Shown here: one piece after another, positions 1 to 9,419 of the stretch
Numbering within the stretch: position 1 is the stretch's first letter
How the letters are laid out: the number at the start of each line of letters is the position of its first letter
DNA from: Paraburkholderia dinghuensis
GTDB lineage: Bacteria > Pseudomonadota > Gammaproteobacteria > Burkholderiales > Burkholderiaceae
Length of the DNA: 64,000 bases
Direction of reading: 5' to 3'
Assembly: GCF_003837865.1 (NCBI RefSeq)
Contig: NZ_RQIS01000004.1
Location: 124,001-188,000, forward strand
Position numbers and translations under genes: made by a program
Notes under the pieces: generated by a model
What the model saw: only the letters and a program-made list of their open reading frames with translations
The model's database searches: none
What the model was told of the DNA's origin: nothing

Positions 1-1116
1 GGCACCGCCATCCAGATCAAGGAACTCGCGCAGGCCGGTTCCGAACTCGTCCGGATCACCGTCAACACGCCCGAGGCGGCGGCCGCGGTTCCGGCAATCC
101 GCGAGCAGCTCGATCGCATGGGCGTGTCGGTACCGCTCATTGGCGACTTCCACTACAACGGCCACCTGCTGTTGCGCGACTATCCGGGCTGTGCCGAGTC
201 GCTTTCGAAATACCGGATCAACCCGGGCAACGTGGGTCAGGGCGCCAAGCGCGACACGCAATTCGCGCAGATGATCGAGGCCGCGGCGAAGTACGACAAA
301 CCGGTGCGCATCGGCGTGAACTGGGGCAGCCTCGATCAGGACCTGCTCGCGAAAATGATGGATGAGAACGGTGCGCGCAGCGAGCCGTGGGAAGCGCAAA
401 GCGTGATGTACGAGGCGCTGATCCAGTCGGCGATCGGGTCGGCGGAACGCGCAGTCGAACTCGGCCTCGGTCGCGACAAGATCATCCTGTCGTGCAAGGT
501 GAGTGGCGTGCAGGACCTGATCGCCGTGTACCAGCAGCTCGCGAAGCGTTGCGAATTCGCGCTGCACCTCGGGCTGACCGAGGCGGGCATGGGCTCGAAG
601 GGCATTGTCGCGTCGACGGCGGCGCTTTCCGTGCTGCTGCAGCAAGGCATCGGCGACACGATCCGCATTTCGCTCACGCCGGAACCGGGTGCGTCGCGTA
701 CGGGCGAAGTCGTGGTCGGTCAGGAAATCCTGCAGACCATGGGCCTGCGTTCGTTCACGCCGATGGTCATCGCATGTCCGGGCTGCGGCCGCACGACGAG
801 CACGCTGTTCCAGGAACTCGCGTCGCAGATCCAGAACTATCTGCGTGCGCAGATGCCCGTGTGGCGCTCCGAATATCCGGGCGTCGAGACGATGAACGTC
901 GCCGTGATGGGTTGCATCGTGAACGGCCCGGGCGAATCGAAGCACGCGAACATCGGCATCAGCCTGCCCGGCTCGGGTGAGAACCCGGCTGCACCCGTGT
1001 TCATCGACGGCGAGAAAGTGAAGACGCTGCGCGGCGAGCGCATCGCTGAAGAATTTCAGCAGATTGTGAGCGACTACGTCGTGCGCAAGTACGGCAAGGC
1101 CGAAGCTACCGCCTGA
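1..1116 (+). CDS. ispG: 4-hydroxy-3-methylbut-2-enyl diphosphate synthase IspG (5' truncated)
   Basis: IspG (GcpE) carries out the reductive ring opening of methylerythritol cyclodiphosphate to HMBPP in the cytosolic MEP isoprenoid pathway. The reading frame is open from base 1, so the N-terminus lies outside the window; the ATG at 118 is internal to the TIM-barrel. The C-terminal ferredoxin-like domain shows the iron-sulfur ligands: a CPGC pair encoded from 775 and a third Cys at 913 in a GCIVNGPGE motif that also carries the conserved Glu. It is followed at 70 bp by hisS in the same direction, the usual order in beta- and gammaproteobacteria. Identity is secure; only the start is missing. 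Confidence 0.96.
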   Translation, partial: GTAIQIKELAQAGSELVRITVNTPEAAAAVPAIREQLDRMGVSVPLIGDFHYNGHLLLRDYPGCAESLSKYRINPGNVGQGAKRDTQFAQMIEAAAKYDKPVRIGVNWGSLDQDLLAKMMDENGARSEPWEAQSVMYEALIQSAIGSAERAVELGLGRDKIILSCKVSGVQDLIAVYQQLAKRCEFALHLGLTEAGMGSKGIVASTAALSVLLQQGIGDTIRISLTPEPGASRTGEVVVGQEILQTMGLRSFTPMVIACPGCGRTTSTLFQELASQIQNYLRAQMPVWRSEYPGVETMNVAVMGCIVNGPGESKHANIGISLPGSGENPAAPVFIDGEKVKTLRGERIAEEFQQIVSDYVVRKYGKAEATA

Positions 1117-1186
1117 CGCAACCGGCCGCGAGCAAGCAGTCACGCACCGACGCCACGCACAACCGAATACCGCCAATCGTAATCAG

Positions 1187-2524
1187 ATGACTGAACAGAA
1201 AAGAAAGCCCGAAAAGCTCACCGGCGTGAAGGGCATGAACGACATCCTGCCGCAGGAGGCAGGGCTGTGGGATTTCTTCGAAACGACCGTGAAGTCGATG
1301 CTCCGTTCGTACGGATACCAGAACATCCGCACGCCGATCCTCGAACACACACAACTTTTCACGCGCGGTATCGGTGAAGTGACCGACATCGTCGAGAAGG
1401 AAATGTACAGCTTCACCGATGCGCTGAACGGCGAGAATCTCACGCTGCGTCCGGAGAACACGGCTGCGGTCGTGCGCGCGTCGATCGAGCACAACATGCT
1501 CTACGACGGCCCGAAACGTCTGTGGTACGTCGGTCCGATGTTCCGCCACGAGCGTCCGCAGCGCGGTCGCTATCGCCAGTTCCACCAGGTCGGCGTCGAA
1601 GCGCTCGGCTTCGCGGGCCCGGATGCGGACGCGGAAATTATTCTGATGTGTCAGCGTCTGTGGGACGACCTCGGTCTCACCGGCATCAAGCTCGAAATCA
1701 ACTCGCTGGGTCTCGCTGAAGAGCGTGCCGCGCATCGCGTTGAACTGATCAAGTATCTCGAGCAGCATGTCGACCTGCTCGACGAAGACGGCAAGCGCCG
1801 TCTCTACACGAATCCGCTGCGCGTGCTCGACACGAAGAACCCCGCGCTGCAGGAAATCGCGAACAACGCGCCCAAACTGATCGACTTCCTGGGCGAGCAC
1901 TCGCGCGCGCACTTCGAAGGGCTGCAGCGCATCCTCAAGGCGAACAACATTCCGTTCACGATCAATCCGCGTCTCGTACGCGGTCTCGATTACTACAATC
2001 TGACCGTGTTCGAATGGATCACCGACAAGCTCGGCGCGCAGGGCACCGTCGCGGCGGGCGGCCGCTACGACCCGCTGATCGAGCAGCTGGGCGGCAAGCC
2101 GACGGCGGCTTGCGGCTGGGCGATGGGCGTCGAGCGCATCCTCGAATTGCTCAAGGAAGACGACCTCGTGCCGCAAGACGAAGGTTGCGATGTCTACGTT
2201 GTCCATCAAGGCGACGCCGCGCGCGACCAGGCGTTCATCGTGGCGGAGCGCCTGCGTGACACCGGCCTCGACGTGATCCTGCACTGCAGCGCCGACGGCC
2301 AGTCTGCGAGCTTCAAGTCGCAGATGAAGCGCGCGGACGCGAGCGGCGCTGCGTTTGCGGTGGTGCTCGGCGAGGACGAGGTGGCGAACGGCGTGGTCGG
2401 CGTGAAGCCGTTGCGCGGCGTGGCCGCCGACGCGCGCAACGAGCAGCAAACCATCGCGCTCGAAGACTTGACCGAATATCTAATCAATGCGATGGTTGCA
2501 TCCGCCGAAGACGGCGACGACTGA
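1187..2524 (+). CDS. hisS: Histidine--tRNA ligase
   Basis: Cytosolic class II aminoacyl-tRNA synthetase charging tRNA-His. The 445-residue length is normal. Class II motif 2 ([13 protein letters not shown]) lies near residues 119-131. The histidine-specific motif LVRGLDYYN lies near 265, and motif 3 (GWAMGVERI) follows in the C-terminal part of the catalytic core. The last about 100 residues match the anticodon-binding domain. The start ATG is preceded by an A-rich stretch without a strong Shine-Dalgarno. It is followed by yfgM and bamB in the same direction, so it is probably part of a loose ispG-hisS-yfgM-bamB transcription unit. A large antisense frame across the gene is a codon-bias shadow. 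Confidence 0.97.
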   Translation: MTEQKRKPEKLTGVKGMNDILPQEAGLWDFFETTVKSMLRSYGYQNIRTPILEHTQLFTRGIGEVTDIVEKEMYSFTDALNGENLTLRPENTAAVVRASIEHNMLYDGPKRLWYVGPMFRHERPQRGRYRQFHQVGVEALGFAGPDADAEIILMCQRLWDDLGLTGIKLEINSLGLAEERAAHRVELIKYLEQHVDLLDEDGKRRLYTNPLRVLDTKNPALQEIANNAPKLIDFLGEHSRAHFEGLQRILKANNIPFTINPRLVRGLDYYNLTVFEWITDKLGAQGTVAAGGRYDPLIEQLGGKPTAACGWAMGVERILELLKEDDLVPQDEGCDVYVVHQGDAARDQAFIVAERLRDTGLDVILHCSADGQSASFKSQMKRADASGAAFAVVLGEDEVANGVVGVKPLRGVAADARNEQQTIALEDLTEYLINAMVASAEDGDD

Positions 2525-2564
2525 TCGCGTTCGGCAGAAAACACCTGCACAACACCCTCGGCGT

Positions 2565-2584
2565 GCCTGATTTGCGGATCAGGC
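2565..2584 (+). other. Small inverted repeat between hisS and yfgM
   Basis: A perfect 7-bp inverted repeat (GCCTGAT, 6-base loop, ATCAGGC) sits between the hisS stop and the yfgM start. It has no following T-run, so it does not look like an intrinsic terminator. It could be an mRNA stabilising or processing hairpin; this is inference from symmetry alone. Confidence 0.35.
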
Positions 2585-2628
2585 GCGCGAGATGACAGGC
2601 TGGATAAAAGAGAAGGAATCGCTACGCG

Positions 2629-3258
2629 ATGAGTTACCACGACGAACAGGAATCGATCGAGAGCTTCAAGGCATGGTGGGCGCAGTGGGGGAATCTCACT
2701 ACGTGGATCGTGCTGATCGCTCTGCTCGCGCTCGCCGCGTGGAACGGCTGGAATTTCTGGCAGCGCCGCCAGGCGGCCGAGGCCTCGGTGCTGTACGACC
2801 AGGTGCAGCAGGCCGTGAACGGAAACGACAAGGCCATGCTCACGCGCGTCGCGTCCGACATGGAAGACCGCTTCGGCGGCACTGCATACGCGCAGATGAC
2901 GGCCCTTGCGGTCGCGAAGGCGCTCTACGCAGCTGGCGACACGACGGGTGCGAAAGCGCAGCTGCAATGGGCCGCCGACCACGCGAAGGACGACGAATTC
3001 CGCATGATCGCGAAGCTGCGTCTCGCGGCGTTGCTGCTTGACGAAAAGGCCTACGACCAGGGCCTCGCACTGATTCCACAGCCTGATTCGGGTCCGTTCA
3101 AGGGCATCGTCGCGGACGGCCGCGGTGACCTGCTCGCCGCGCAGGGCAAGCGCGACGAAGCGCGCGCAGCCTACCAGCTCGCGCTCGACAACTTGCCGAA
3201 GAGCGACGCGTCCGAGCGTCAACTGATCCAGTTCAAGCTGGACGCGCTAGGCAGCTAA
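2629..3258 (+). CDS. yfgM: YfgM-type ancillary SecYEG translocon / TPR protein
   Basis: Inner-membrane protein of 209 residues with a short cytoplasmic N-terminus, one membrane segment at about residues 24-45 and a periplasmic domain of TPR-like helices rich in Ala and Leu. In E. coli YfgM associates with SecYEG and the chaperone PpiD and helps hand over periplasmic clients. Assignment rests on the topology, the length and the position between hisS and bamB, which is the conserved YfgM locus. The start ATG follows a GAAGGAATCGCTACGCG stretch that supplies a reasonable Shine-Dalgarno. The BamB partner lies 56 bp downstream. Specific function in this organism is inferred. Confidence 0.88.
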   Translation: MSYHDEQESIESFKAWWAQWGNLTTWIVLIALLALAAWNGWNFWQRRQAAEASVLYDQVQQAVNGNDKAMLTRVASDMEDRFGGTAYAQMTALAVAKALYAAGDTTGAKAQLQWAADHAKDDEFRMIAKLRLAALLLDEKAYDQGLALIPQPDSGPFKGIVADGRGDLLAAQGKRDEARAAYQLALDNLPKSDASERQLIQFKLDALGS

Positions 3259-3314
3259 GGCGCACGTGCGCCGCGAATCTCACTAAACCAATACCATTCA
3301 TGCTTCGCTCACCG

Positions 3315-4460
3315 ATGAATCTGCTGAAACGATACGTTGTGCCCGCCGTCTGCGCCATGACGGTCCTTGCAATGGCGGCCTGCTCGTCGACCAAGGACGA
3401 GCGCCGCGTGCCGGTGCCGCTCACCGAGTTCAAGCCGGTGCTCAACGTCCAGCAGGTGTGGAAGGCGAGCGTCGGCAAGGCCGGCCGCTATCTCTTCTCG
3501 CCGGTTGCCGTCGGTGACGCCGTGTTTGCGGCGGGCGAGAACGGTTCGGTCGCGAAGATCGACGCGCAGACCGGCAAGGAAGTCTGGAGCACGAAGCTCA
3601 AGGGCGACCTGTCGGCCGGCGTGGGTAGTGACGGCAACTTCACCGCCGTCGGCGGCCTGAAGGGCGAGGTCTACGTGCTCGACGCCAACGGCAAGCTCTC
3701 GTGGCAAGCCACGGCGCCCGGCGAAATCATCTCGCCGCCGCTCGTCGGCAACGGGCTCGTGATCGTGCGCACCGTCGACGGTCAGATCGTCGCGTTCAAC
3801 GCGCAGACCGGCGAACAGAAGTGGACCTATCGCAACCGTGCCGTGCCGCTCAATCTGCGGGTTTCCGCGGGCATGACGTTCGCCGGCGACCAGGCCGTGC
3901 TCGCGGGCTTCCCGGGCGGCGGTTTCGCGGCGATCAACCTGCAGACGGGCGACGTGTTCTGGGAAACGCCGGTGTCCTATCCGAAGGGCGTGACGGAAGT
4001 CGAGCGCATCAACGACGTGAGCGGTCCGCCCACGCTCGTCGGCGCGACGACGTGCGCGGTCACGTTCCAGGGGCAACTGGGTTGCTTCGATGCGAATTCG
4101 GGTCATCCGATGTGGACGAAGGCGTTCTCGAGCGTGAGCGGAATTGCCCAGAACGAGGACAGCGTAGTTGGCGCAGACGACTGGTCGGTTGTCCGCGCGT
4201 TTAGTGTGTCGACGGGAACGCCGACCTGGAGCACGGACAAGCTCAAGAGTCGCGATCTCAGCGTTCCGATGGTGCTCGGCCACGCGGTCGTGCTGGGCGA
4301 CTATGAGGGCTATGTGCATTTCCTGTCGCTTGACGACGGCAGTTTCGTGGCGCGTGTGAAGACCGACGGCAATCCGATCACGGCTGCTCCGGTTCTGGCC
4401 GGCAATACGCTAGTCGTCCAGACGACGGGCGGTGCCTTGTACGGGCTGCGTCCGCAGTAA
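3315..4460 (+). CDS. bamB: Outer membrane protein assembly factor BamB
   Basis: Lipoprotein subunit of the BAM complex, which folds beta-barrel proteins into the outer membrane. From the ATG at 3315 the product is 381 residues, with a type II signal peptide ending in LAMAAC (lipid-anchored Cys about residue 23). The body is a repeated PQQ-like beta-propeller, seen as recurring blades with A-x-D-x-x-TG-x-x-W signatures such as DAQTGKEVW and NAQTGEQKW. An in-frame ATG at 3300 would add five residues (MLRSP) ahead of a good signal peptide, so 3315 is preferred but not proven. It sits directly after yfgM and before der. Confidence 0.95.
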   Translation: MNLLKRYVVPAVCAMTVLAMAACSSTKDERRVPVPLTEFKPVLNVQQVWKASVGKAGRYLFSPVAVGDAVFAAGENGSVAKIDAQTGKEVWSTKLKGDLSAGVGSDGNFTAVGGLKGEVYVLDANGKLSWQATAPGEIISPPLVGNGLVIVRTVDGQIVAFNAQTGEQKWTYRNRAVPLNLRVSAGMTFAGDQAVLAGFPGGGFAAINLQTGDVFWETPVSYPKGVTEVERINDVSGPPTLVGATTCAVTFQGQLGCFDANSGHPMWTKAFSSVSGIAQNEDSVVGADDWSVVRAFSVSTGTPTWSTDKLKSRDLSVPMVLGHAVVLGDYEGYVHFLSLDDGSFVARVKTDGNPITAAPVLAGNTLVVQTTGGALYGLRPQ

Positions 4461-4842
4461 GCGGCGTTCGACAACGACGCCGGGCCCGCGCGGCCAGGCG
4501 TTTAGAAGGGCAGTTGTCTACGCAGAGTGTTCGAGCCCAGGTCTTACCCTTCCCGCGCGGGTGGTGGACCGGCGAGACCGTGCGGTGCCCGACCCAGGCC
4601 GGCTCATGCCGGCCGCACGCATTTTTGAGTTCACGGGATGAAAGAGAGCGTCGGCCGCTCGCCTTTGGTCCATCTGTCTGCCCGACGCGGGCTCAAGCCG
4701 TGCGGCTGCGTGCTGCACGCGTCGCCCAGGCATCGGGCGAATTTCGTGATAATTTGCAACTGACGCAACCCTGCAAACGCAGCGCGTTGCCGCGCAGTGC
4801 GCCGGACCACCGGGCGCCGCGCCTTACCGTAGAAAAGATCAG
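4461..4842 (+). other. bamB-der intergenic region with a possible terminator
   Basis: About 380 bp without a gene. Its most visible element is a 7-bp GC hairpin at 4598-4615 (GGCCGGC, TCAT, GCCGGCC). Six bases later there is a short T-run near 4621-4625, so it may terminate the bamB transcript. A GATAAT hexamer near 4748 could be a -10 for der, but no -35 is recognisable at the right distance. Frames here look non-coding. Confidence 0.4.
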
Positions 4843-6180
4843 ATGAAACCCGTAATCGCCCTCGTCGGGCGCCCCAATGTGGGGAAATCCACGCTGTTCA
4901 ACCGGCTCACGCGCTCGCGCGATGCGCTGGTGGCCGATCTGCCCGGCCTCACTCGCGACCGCCACTACGGCGAGGGGCGCGTCGGCGATCGTCCCTATCT
5001 CGTGGTCGATACGGGCGGTTTCGAGCCCGTCGCGAAGGACGGCATCCTGCACGAGATGGCGCGTCAGACGCGCCAGGCGGTCGAAGAGTCGGACATCGTC
5101 GTGTTCATCTGCGACGGCCGCAACGGGCTTGCACCGCAGGACAAACACATCGCCGACTATCTGCGCAAGACCGGCCGCCCGATCTACCTCGTCGTCAACA
5201 AGGCCGAGGGCATGAAGTACAGCGCCGTGGCCGCTGACTTCTACGAGCTGGGCCTCGGCGACCCGCGCGCGATTTCGGCCGCGCATGGTGACGGCGTGAC
5301 GGAGATGATCAACGAGGCGCTCGACAAGGCCTACGCGGATCAGCCGGAAGAAACTGAAGAGGAGGCCGAAAAGCATGGCGTGAAGATCGCGATCGTCGGG
5401 CGTCCGAACGTCGGCAAGTCGACGCTCGTGAACACGCTGCTCGGCGAAGACCGCGTGATCGCCTTCGACATGCCGGGCACCACGCGCGACTCGATCTATA
5501 TCGACTTCGAGCGCGGCGGCAAGAAGTACACGCTCATCGATACGGCCGGTCTGCGTCGTCGAGGCAAGGTGTTCGAGGCCATCGAAAAGTTCTCGGTGGT
5601 GAAGACGCTGCAATCGATTTCGGACGCCAACGTCGTCATCCTGATGCTCGACGCGCAGCAGGAGATCTCCGATCAGGACGCGCACATCGCCGGTTTCGTC
5701 GTGGAGCAGGGTCGCGCGCTCGTGGTGGGCGTGAACAAGTGGGACGGTCTCGACGAACACGCACGCGAGCGCATCAAGCACAACCTCCAGCGCAAGCTGA
5801 AGTTCCTCGAATTTGCGAAGTTCCACTTCATCTCCGCGACGGAGAACTTCGGTATCGCCACGCTGATGCGCTCGGTGGATGCCGCCTATGCCGCGGCGAT
5901 GGCCAAACTGCCCACACCGCGCCTTACACGTGCGCTGATCGAGGCCGTGGAGTTCCAGCAGCCGCGCCGTCGCGGCCCGGTTCGTCCGAAGCTGCGCTAT
6001 GCGCACCAGGGGGGACAGAACCCGCCCATTATCGTGATCCACGGCAATGCGCTCGACGCGGTCACGGACACCTACAAGCGCTATCTGGAAAACCGCTTCC
6101 GGGAAACTTTCTCGCTGACCGGCACTCCATTGCGCATAGAGTTTCGTTCCTCGACGAACCCCTATACCGAGAAAAACTGA
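4843..6180 (+). CDS. der: Ribosome biogenesis GTPase Der (EngA)
   Basis: Essential double-GTPase needed for maturation of the 50S subunit. There are two consecutive G domains: the first P-loop GRPNVGKST is at residues 9-17 with a DTGGF G3 motif and NKAEG G4. The second P-loop, with the same sequence, is near 186-194, followed by [11 protein letters not shown] and NKWD. A C-terminal KH-like domain covers about 355-445. Length (445 aa) is typical. The acidic linker between the two G domains (EETEEEAE) is normal for the family. It is followed 152 bp later by hfq. Confidence 0.97.
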   Translation: MKPVIALVGRPNVGKSTLFNRLTRSRDALVADLPGLTRDRHYGEGRVGDRPYLVVDTGGFEPVAKDGILHEMARQTRQAVEESDIVVFICDGRNGLAPQDKHIADYLRKTGRPIYLVVNKAEGMKYSAVAADFYELGLGDPRAISAAHGDGVTEMINEALDKAYADQPEETEEEAEKHGVKIAIVGRPNVGKSTLVNTLLGEDRVIAFDMPGTTRDSIYIDFERGGKKYTLIDTAGLRRRGKVFEAIEKFSVVKTLQSISDANVVILMLDAQQEISDQDAHIAGFVVEQGRALVVGVNKWDGLDEHARERIKHNLQRKLKFLEFAKFHFISATENFGIATLMRSVDAAYAAAMAKLPTPRLTRALIEAVEFQQPRRRGPVRPKLRYAHQGGQNPPIIVIHGNALDAVTDTYKRYLENRFRETFSLTGTPLRIEFRSSTNPYTEKN

Positions 6181-6332
6181 GCTGTGTTCGTTGCCGCGCA
6201 TGCCCGTCCTGGCCGGACGGGCATGATCCTCGCGGCTGAACGAGAATCAGCTATAGTGTAGCGATTGACGCCGGATTTCTTTTTCTTCGGCGCCAGTCCG
6301 AGTTAAACCTGCAAAAAAATACGGAGTTTGCT

Positions 6333-6569
6333 ATGAGCAACAAAGGGCAACTGTTACAAGACCCGTTTTTGAACGCGCTGCGCAAGGAGCACGTGCCTGT
6401 TTCGATCTACCTCGTTAACGGCATCAAGCTTCAGGGGAACATTGAATCGTTCGACCAGTACGTTGTGTTGCTCCGTAATACGGTTACGCAGATGGTGTAC
6501 AAGCACGCCATTTCCACGGTCGTCCCTGCCCGTCCGGTGAATTTCCACCCGGATACGGAAGCGACCTGA
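6333..6569 (+). CDS. hfq: RNA-binding protein Hfq
   Basis: Hexameric Sm-like RNA chaperone that pairs small RNAs with mRNAs. The product is 78 residues. It has the N-terminal helix, Sm1 motif and the Sm2 YKH signature at residues 56-58, which forms the proximal poly-U binding site. The C-terminal tail is short and ends in a few acidic residues, as is usual in this family group and unlike the long E. coli tail. The ATG is preceded by an ACGGAG Shine-Dalgarno at good distance. A strong hairpin directly after the stop separates it from hflX. Confidence 0.97.
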   Translation: MSNKGQLLQDPFLNALRKEHVPVSIYLVNGIKLQGNIESFDQYVVLLRNTVTQMVYKHAISTVVPARPVNFHPDTEAT

Positions 6570-6578
6570 TCCACGGTG

Positions 6579-6629
6579 CGGCCGGTCCGGTGCGCCTCCC
6601 AGGCGAGCCGGACCGGCCGTTTCCATTTT
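6579..6629 (+). terminator. Strong hairpin/terminator between hfq and hflX
   Basis: A 12-bp perfect stem (CGGCCGGTCCGG at 6579-6590 with CCGGACCGGCCG at 6608-6619) encloses a 17-base loop and is followed by TTTCCATTTT. This has the form of an intrinsic terminator with an interrupted T-run. The hflX start lies within or just after that T-run, so termination must be partial or hflX must have its own start signal. Confidence 0.72.
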
Positions 6630-6642
6630 GACATCCGCTAAT

Positions 6643-7893
6643 TTGACCAACGCCGCACTTGTCGGCATCGATTTCGGCAAGACCGATTTCGAAGCCAGCC
6701 TCGAAGAACTCAGTCTGCTCGCACGGAGTGCGGGCGCACATCCCGCGGTCACGCTCACTGGCCGACGCTCGAGTCCCGACGCTGCCATGTTCATTGGCAG
6801 TGGCAAGGCCGATGAATTGCGCCTCGCATGCGAGGCGAACGACATCGATATCGTCATCTTCAATCACGCGCTGTCGCCTGGCCAGCAACGCAATCTGGAG
6901 CGCGCGCTGGACCGCCGCGTGGTGGATCGCACGAGCCTCATACTCGATATTTTCGCGCAGCGCGCGCGTAGCCATGAAGGCAAGCTCCAGGTCGAACTCG
7001 CGCAGCTCCAGTATCTCGCCACACGGCTCGTGCGCGCGTGGACCCACCTTGAGCGCCAGAAGGGCGGTATCGGCTTGCGTGGTCCCGGCGAAACACAGCT
7101 CGAAACCGACCGGCGGCTGATTGGCGAGCGCATCAAGATGCTGCAGGGGCGCCTTGCGAAGCTGCGTCGCCAGCACGGCACGCAGCGCCGCCAGCGGCAG
7201 CGCAACCAGACCATGTCGGTGTCGCTCGTCGGCTATACAAATGCGGGCAAGTCCACGCTCTTTAATGCGCTCACCAAGGCGCAGGCGTATGCCGCAGACC
7301 AGCTCTTCGCAACACTCGACACTACCTCACGGCGTGTCTGGCTGGGTGGAGAGATCGGGCAGATCGTGCTGTCGGACACCGTCGGCTTCATCCGCGAATT
7401 GCCGCACCAACTGGTTGCCGCGTTTCGCGCGACGCTTGAGGAAACCATTCAGGCCGACCTGTTGCTGCATGTGGTCGATGCGTCGAGCGCCGTGCGTCTC
7501 GACCAGATCGATCAGGTCAATGAAGTGTTGCGTGACATCGGCGCGGACGCGATCCGGCAGGTGCTCGTGTTCAACAAGATCGATGCCGTGCCTGAACTGG
7601 CGGCCCGCGGCGGCACGGTCGAGCGGGACGAATATGGTAATATTTCGCGCGTCTTTTTGAGCGCGCGCACGGGTGTCGGACTGGATGCGCTGCGTGCTGC
7701 CATCGCCGAAATTGCGTCTGCTGAGCCGCTTGCCGGCGAGGTACAGTCGTTAAGGCAACTGCAGCGACCGCTGGAATCGCTGCAATCGCTGCAATCGTTG
7801 AACTCGCCCGCCCCCGATTGGGACGCGGTACCCCATGAACTTCGCACGGAAATTGAATCCGGCGGGGAACAGGGCACGGACCGCGGCCACTGA
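6643..7893 (+). CDS. hflX: GTPase HflX
   Basis: Ribosome-associated GTPase that splits stalled or heat-damaged 70S ribosomes. It has the N-terminal HflX domain, the glycine-rich linker GGIGLRGPGETQLETDRR, then the G domain with P-loop GYTNAGKST near residues 197-205, a DTVGFIRELP G3 and a NKID G4. No ATG start exists near the N-terminus: TTG codons at 6628 and 6643 are both in frame. I prefer 6643, giving 416 residues, because 6628 falls in the T-run of the preceding hairpin; this is a judgement. The order hfq-hflX-hflK-hflC matches the classical operon. Confidence 0.93.
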   Translation: MTNAALVGIDFGKTDFEASLEELSLLARSAGAHPAVTLTGRRSSPDAAMFIGSGKADELRLACEANDIDIVIFNHALSPGQQRNLERALDRRVVDRTSLILDIFAQRARSHEGKLQVELAQLQYLATRLVRAWTHLERQKGGIGLRGPGETQLETDRRLIGERIKMLQGRLAKLRRQHGTQRRQRQRNQTMSVSLVGYTNAGKSTLFNALTKAQAYAADQLFATLDTTSRRVWLGGEIGQIVLSDTVGFIRELPHQLVAAFRATLEETIQADLLLHVVDASSAVRLDQIDQVNEVLRDIGADAIRQVLVFNKIDAVPELAARGGTVERDEYGNISRVFLSARTGVGLDALRAAIAEIASAEPLAGEVQSLRQLQRPLESLQSLQSLNSPAPDWDAVPHELRTEIESGGEQGTDRGH

Positions 7894-7991
7894 GCCACGT
7901 CCGGGTCCATTCGACCGGCGCGGCTACGAGCCCGGTACCGGGCGAAAGCCGCACGCATTGACCCGCTGTCTACTCTGGTGAACGAACTCAG

Positions 7992-9407
7992 GTGAACGAT
8001 TACAACAAGCGGACTGGCTGGCAGCGCGTGCGCGCCATTCTTTCGTTGAACGACCCACGTTGGGGTCGTGGCGACGGCAATGGCCAGCGCACGGACGAGC
8101 CGCGCCGCCCGCCGGGCAAGAACGGGAATAACGGCGGCGGGCAGGGCGACGGTCCTCCCGATCTCGACGAAATGTGGCGCGACTTCAATCGCCGCCTCTC
8201 GGCGTTGTTCGGCCGCAAGGGCAAGGGGCCGGGCGGCCTCGGTCCGCGCCCGGACAACGGTCACGGTGCGCGCGTCGGCGTCGGCATCGTGCTCGGCGTG
8301 CTCATCGCGATCTATCTCGGCAGCGGCGTTTTCGTGATTCCGGAAGGGCAAGCGGGTGTCGTGCTCCAGTTTGGGCAGTATCGTCAAACCGTCGGGCAGG
8401 GCGTCCATTGGCGTCTGCCGTATCCGTTCCAGTCGCACGAAGTCGTCAACGTCGGCCAGGTCCGCTCCGTCGAAATCGGCCGCAACAATCTCGTGCGCCC
8501 CGCCAACGTGAGGGACGCGTCCGTACTCACGCGCGACGGCGACATTCTCGATTTGCGCTTCACTGTGCAGTACCAGGTGAAGCAGCCCACCGATTACCTG
8601 TTCCGCAGCGTCGATCCCGACCTCACCGTCACCCAGGCCGCCCAGTCGGCTGTGCGTGCGGTGGCGGGTACGCACAGCACGACGGATCTCCTTTCCGCCG
8701 ATCGCGAACCGATCCGTGCGCAGCTCACCGATACCATTCAGCACGCGCTAAACGACTACAAGACCGGCCTCACCGTGACCGGCGTGACGATCCAGAGTGT
8801 GCAGGTGCCCGACCAGGTGCAGGCCGCCTTCGACGACGTCACGCGCGCGCGTCATGACCGTGAGCGCGCGAAGCATGACGCACAGGCTTCCGCCGACCAG
8901 TTGCTGCCGCGCGCACAGGCCGACGCTGCACGCCTTATCGACGACGCCAAGGCCTACAGCGACCGCGTGGTTGCGCAGGCGCAAGGCGACGCCCAGCGCT
9001 TCACGCGGGTCTACGAGCAATACGCGAAGGCACCGGCGGTGATCCGCCAGCGCATGTATATGGAGACCATGCAGCACATCTACTCGACTACGACGAAGGT
9101 GTTCGTCGACAGCAAGTCCGGCAGCAACGTGATCAATCTGCCGGCCGAAACCCTGGTCGAGTCGGCGCGCCAGCGCGCGGCAGCAGGCGCGCCCGCGTCG
9201 GGCGTTCCGGGTGCTCCGGCCGCCGCTGCTGCGGGTTCCGAGGCCTCGGCTCCTGCCGCCGCGGGTGGTGGTGAGCCGTCAGGCGCGGCGCAGCCGGGCG
9301 CAGCCGCGCCGGGTCAGTCGGCCAGCGAGCCGGACGGGGCCGCGCGCGAGTCGTTCCGCTCGCGCGACGCGTTCCGCAGCCGCGGCCGCGAAAACGACAC
9401 GCAGTAA
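7992..9407 (+). CDS. hflK: FtsH protease activity modulator HflK
   Basis: Inner-membrane SPFH-family protein that with HflC forms a large cage around the FtsH protease. The 471-residue product has a Gly/Asn/Pro-rich cytoplasmic N-terminus, one membrane segment near residues 95-115 and an SPFH/band-7 domain beginning at EGQAGVVLQFG. A long helix rich in Ala, Asp and Arg follows. The last about 75 residues are low-complexity Ala/Gly/Pro/Ser and end in a charged Arg-rich stretch, longer than in E. coli. The predicted start is GTG. hflC begins 12 bp after the stop, so the two are translated from one mRNA. Confidence 0.95.
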   Translation: MNDYNKRTGWQRVRAILSLNDPRWGRGDGNGQRTDEPRRPPGKNGNNGGGQGDGPPDLDEMWRDFNRRLSALFGRKGKGPGGLGPRPDNGHGARVGVGIVLGVLIAIYLGSGVFVIPEGQAGVVLQFGQYRQTVGQGVHWRLPYPFQSHEVVNVGQVRSVEIGRNNLVRPANVRDASVLTRDGDILDLRFTVQYQVKQPTDYLFRSVDPDLTVTQAAQSAVRAVAGTHSTTDLLSADREPIRAQLTDTIQHALNDYKTGLTVTGVTIQSVQVPDQVQAAFDDVTRARHDRERAKHDAQASADQLLPRAQADAARLIDDAKAYSDRVVAQAQGDAQRFTRVYEQYAKAPAVIRQRMYMETMQHIYSTTTKVFVDSKSGSNVINLPAETLVESARQRAAAGAPASGVPGAPAAAAAGSEASAPAAAGGGEPSGAAQPGAAAPGQSASEPDGAARESFRSRDAFRSRGRENDTQ

Positions 9408-9419
9408 CGGAGCGCACCC

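Noticed and set aside
1106..2449. 447-residue frame antisense to hisS
   Set aside because: It mirrors hisS codon bias in a GC-rich genome and contains no recognisable domain.
6265..6270. TTGACG before hfq as a -35 box
   Set aside because: No AT-rich -10 hexamer at 16-18 bp downstream.
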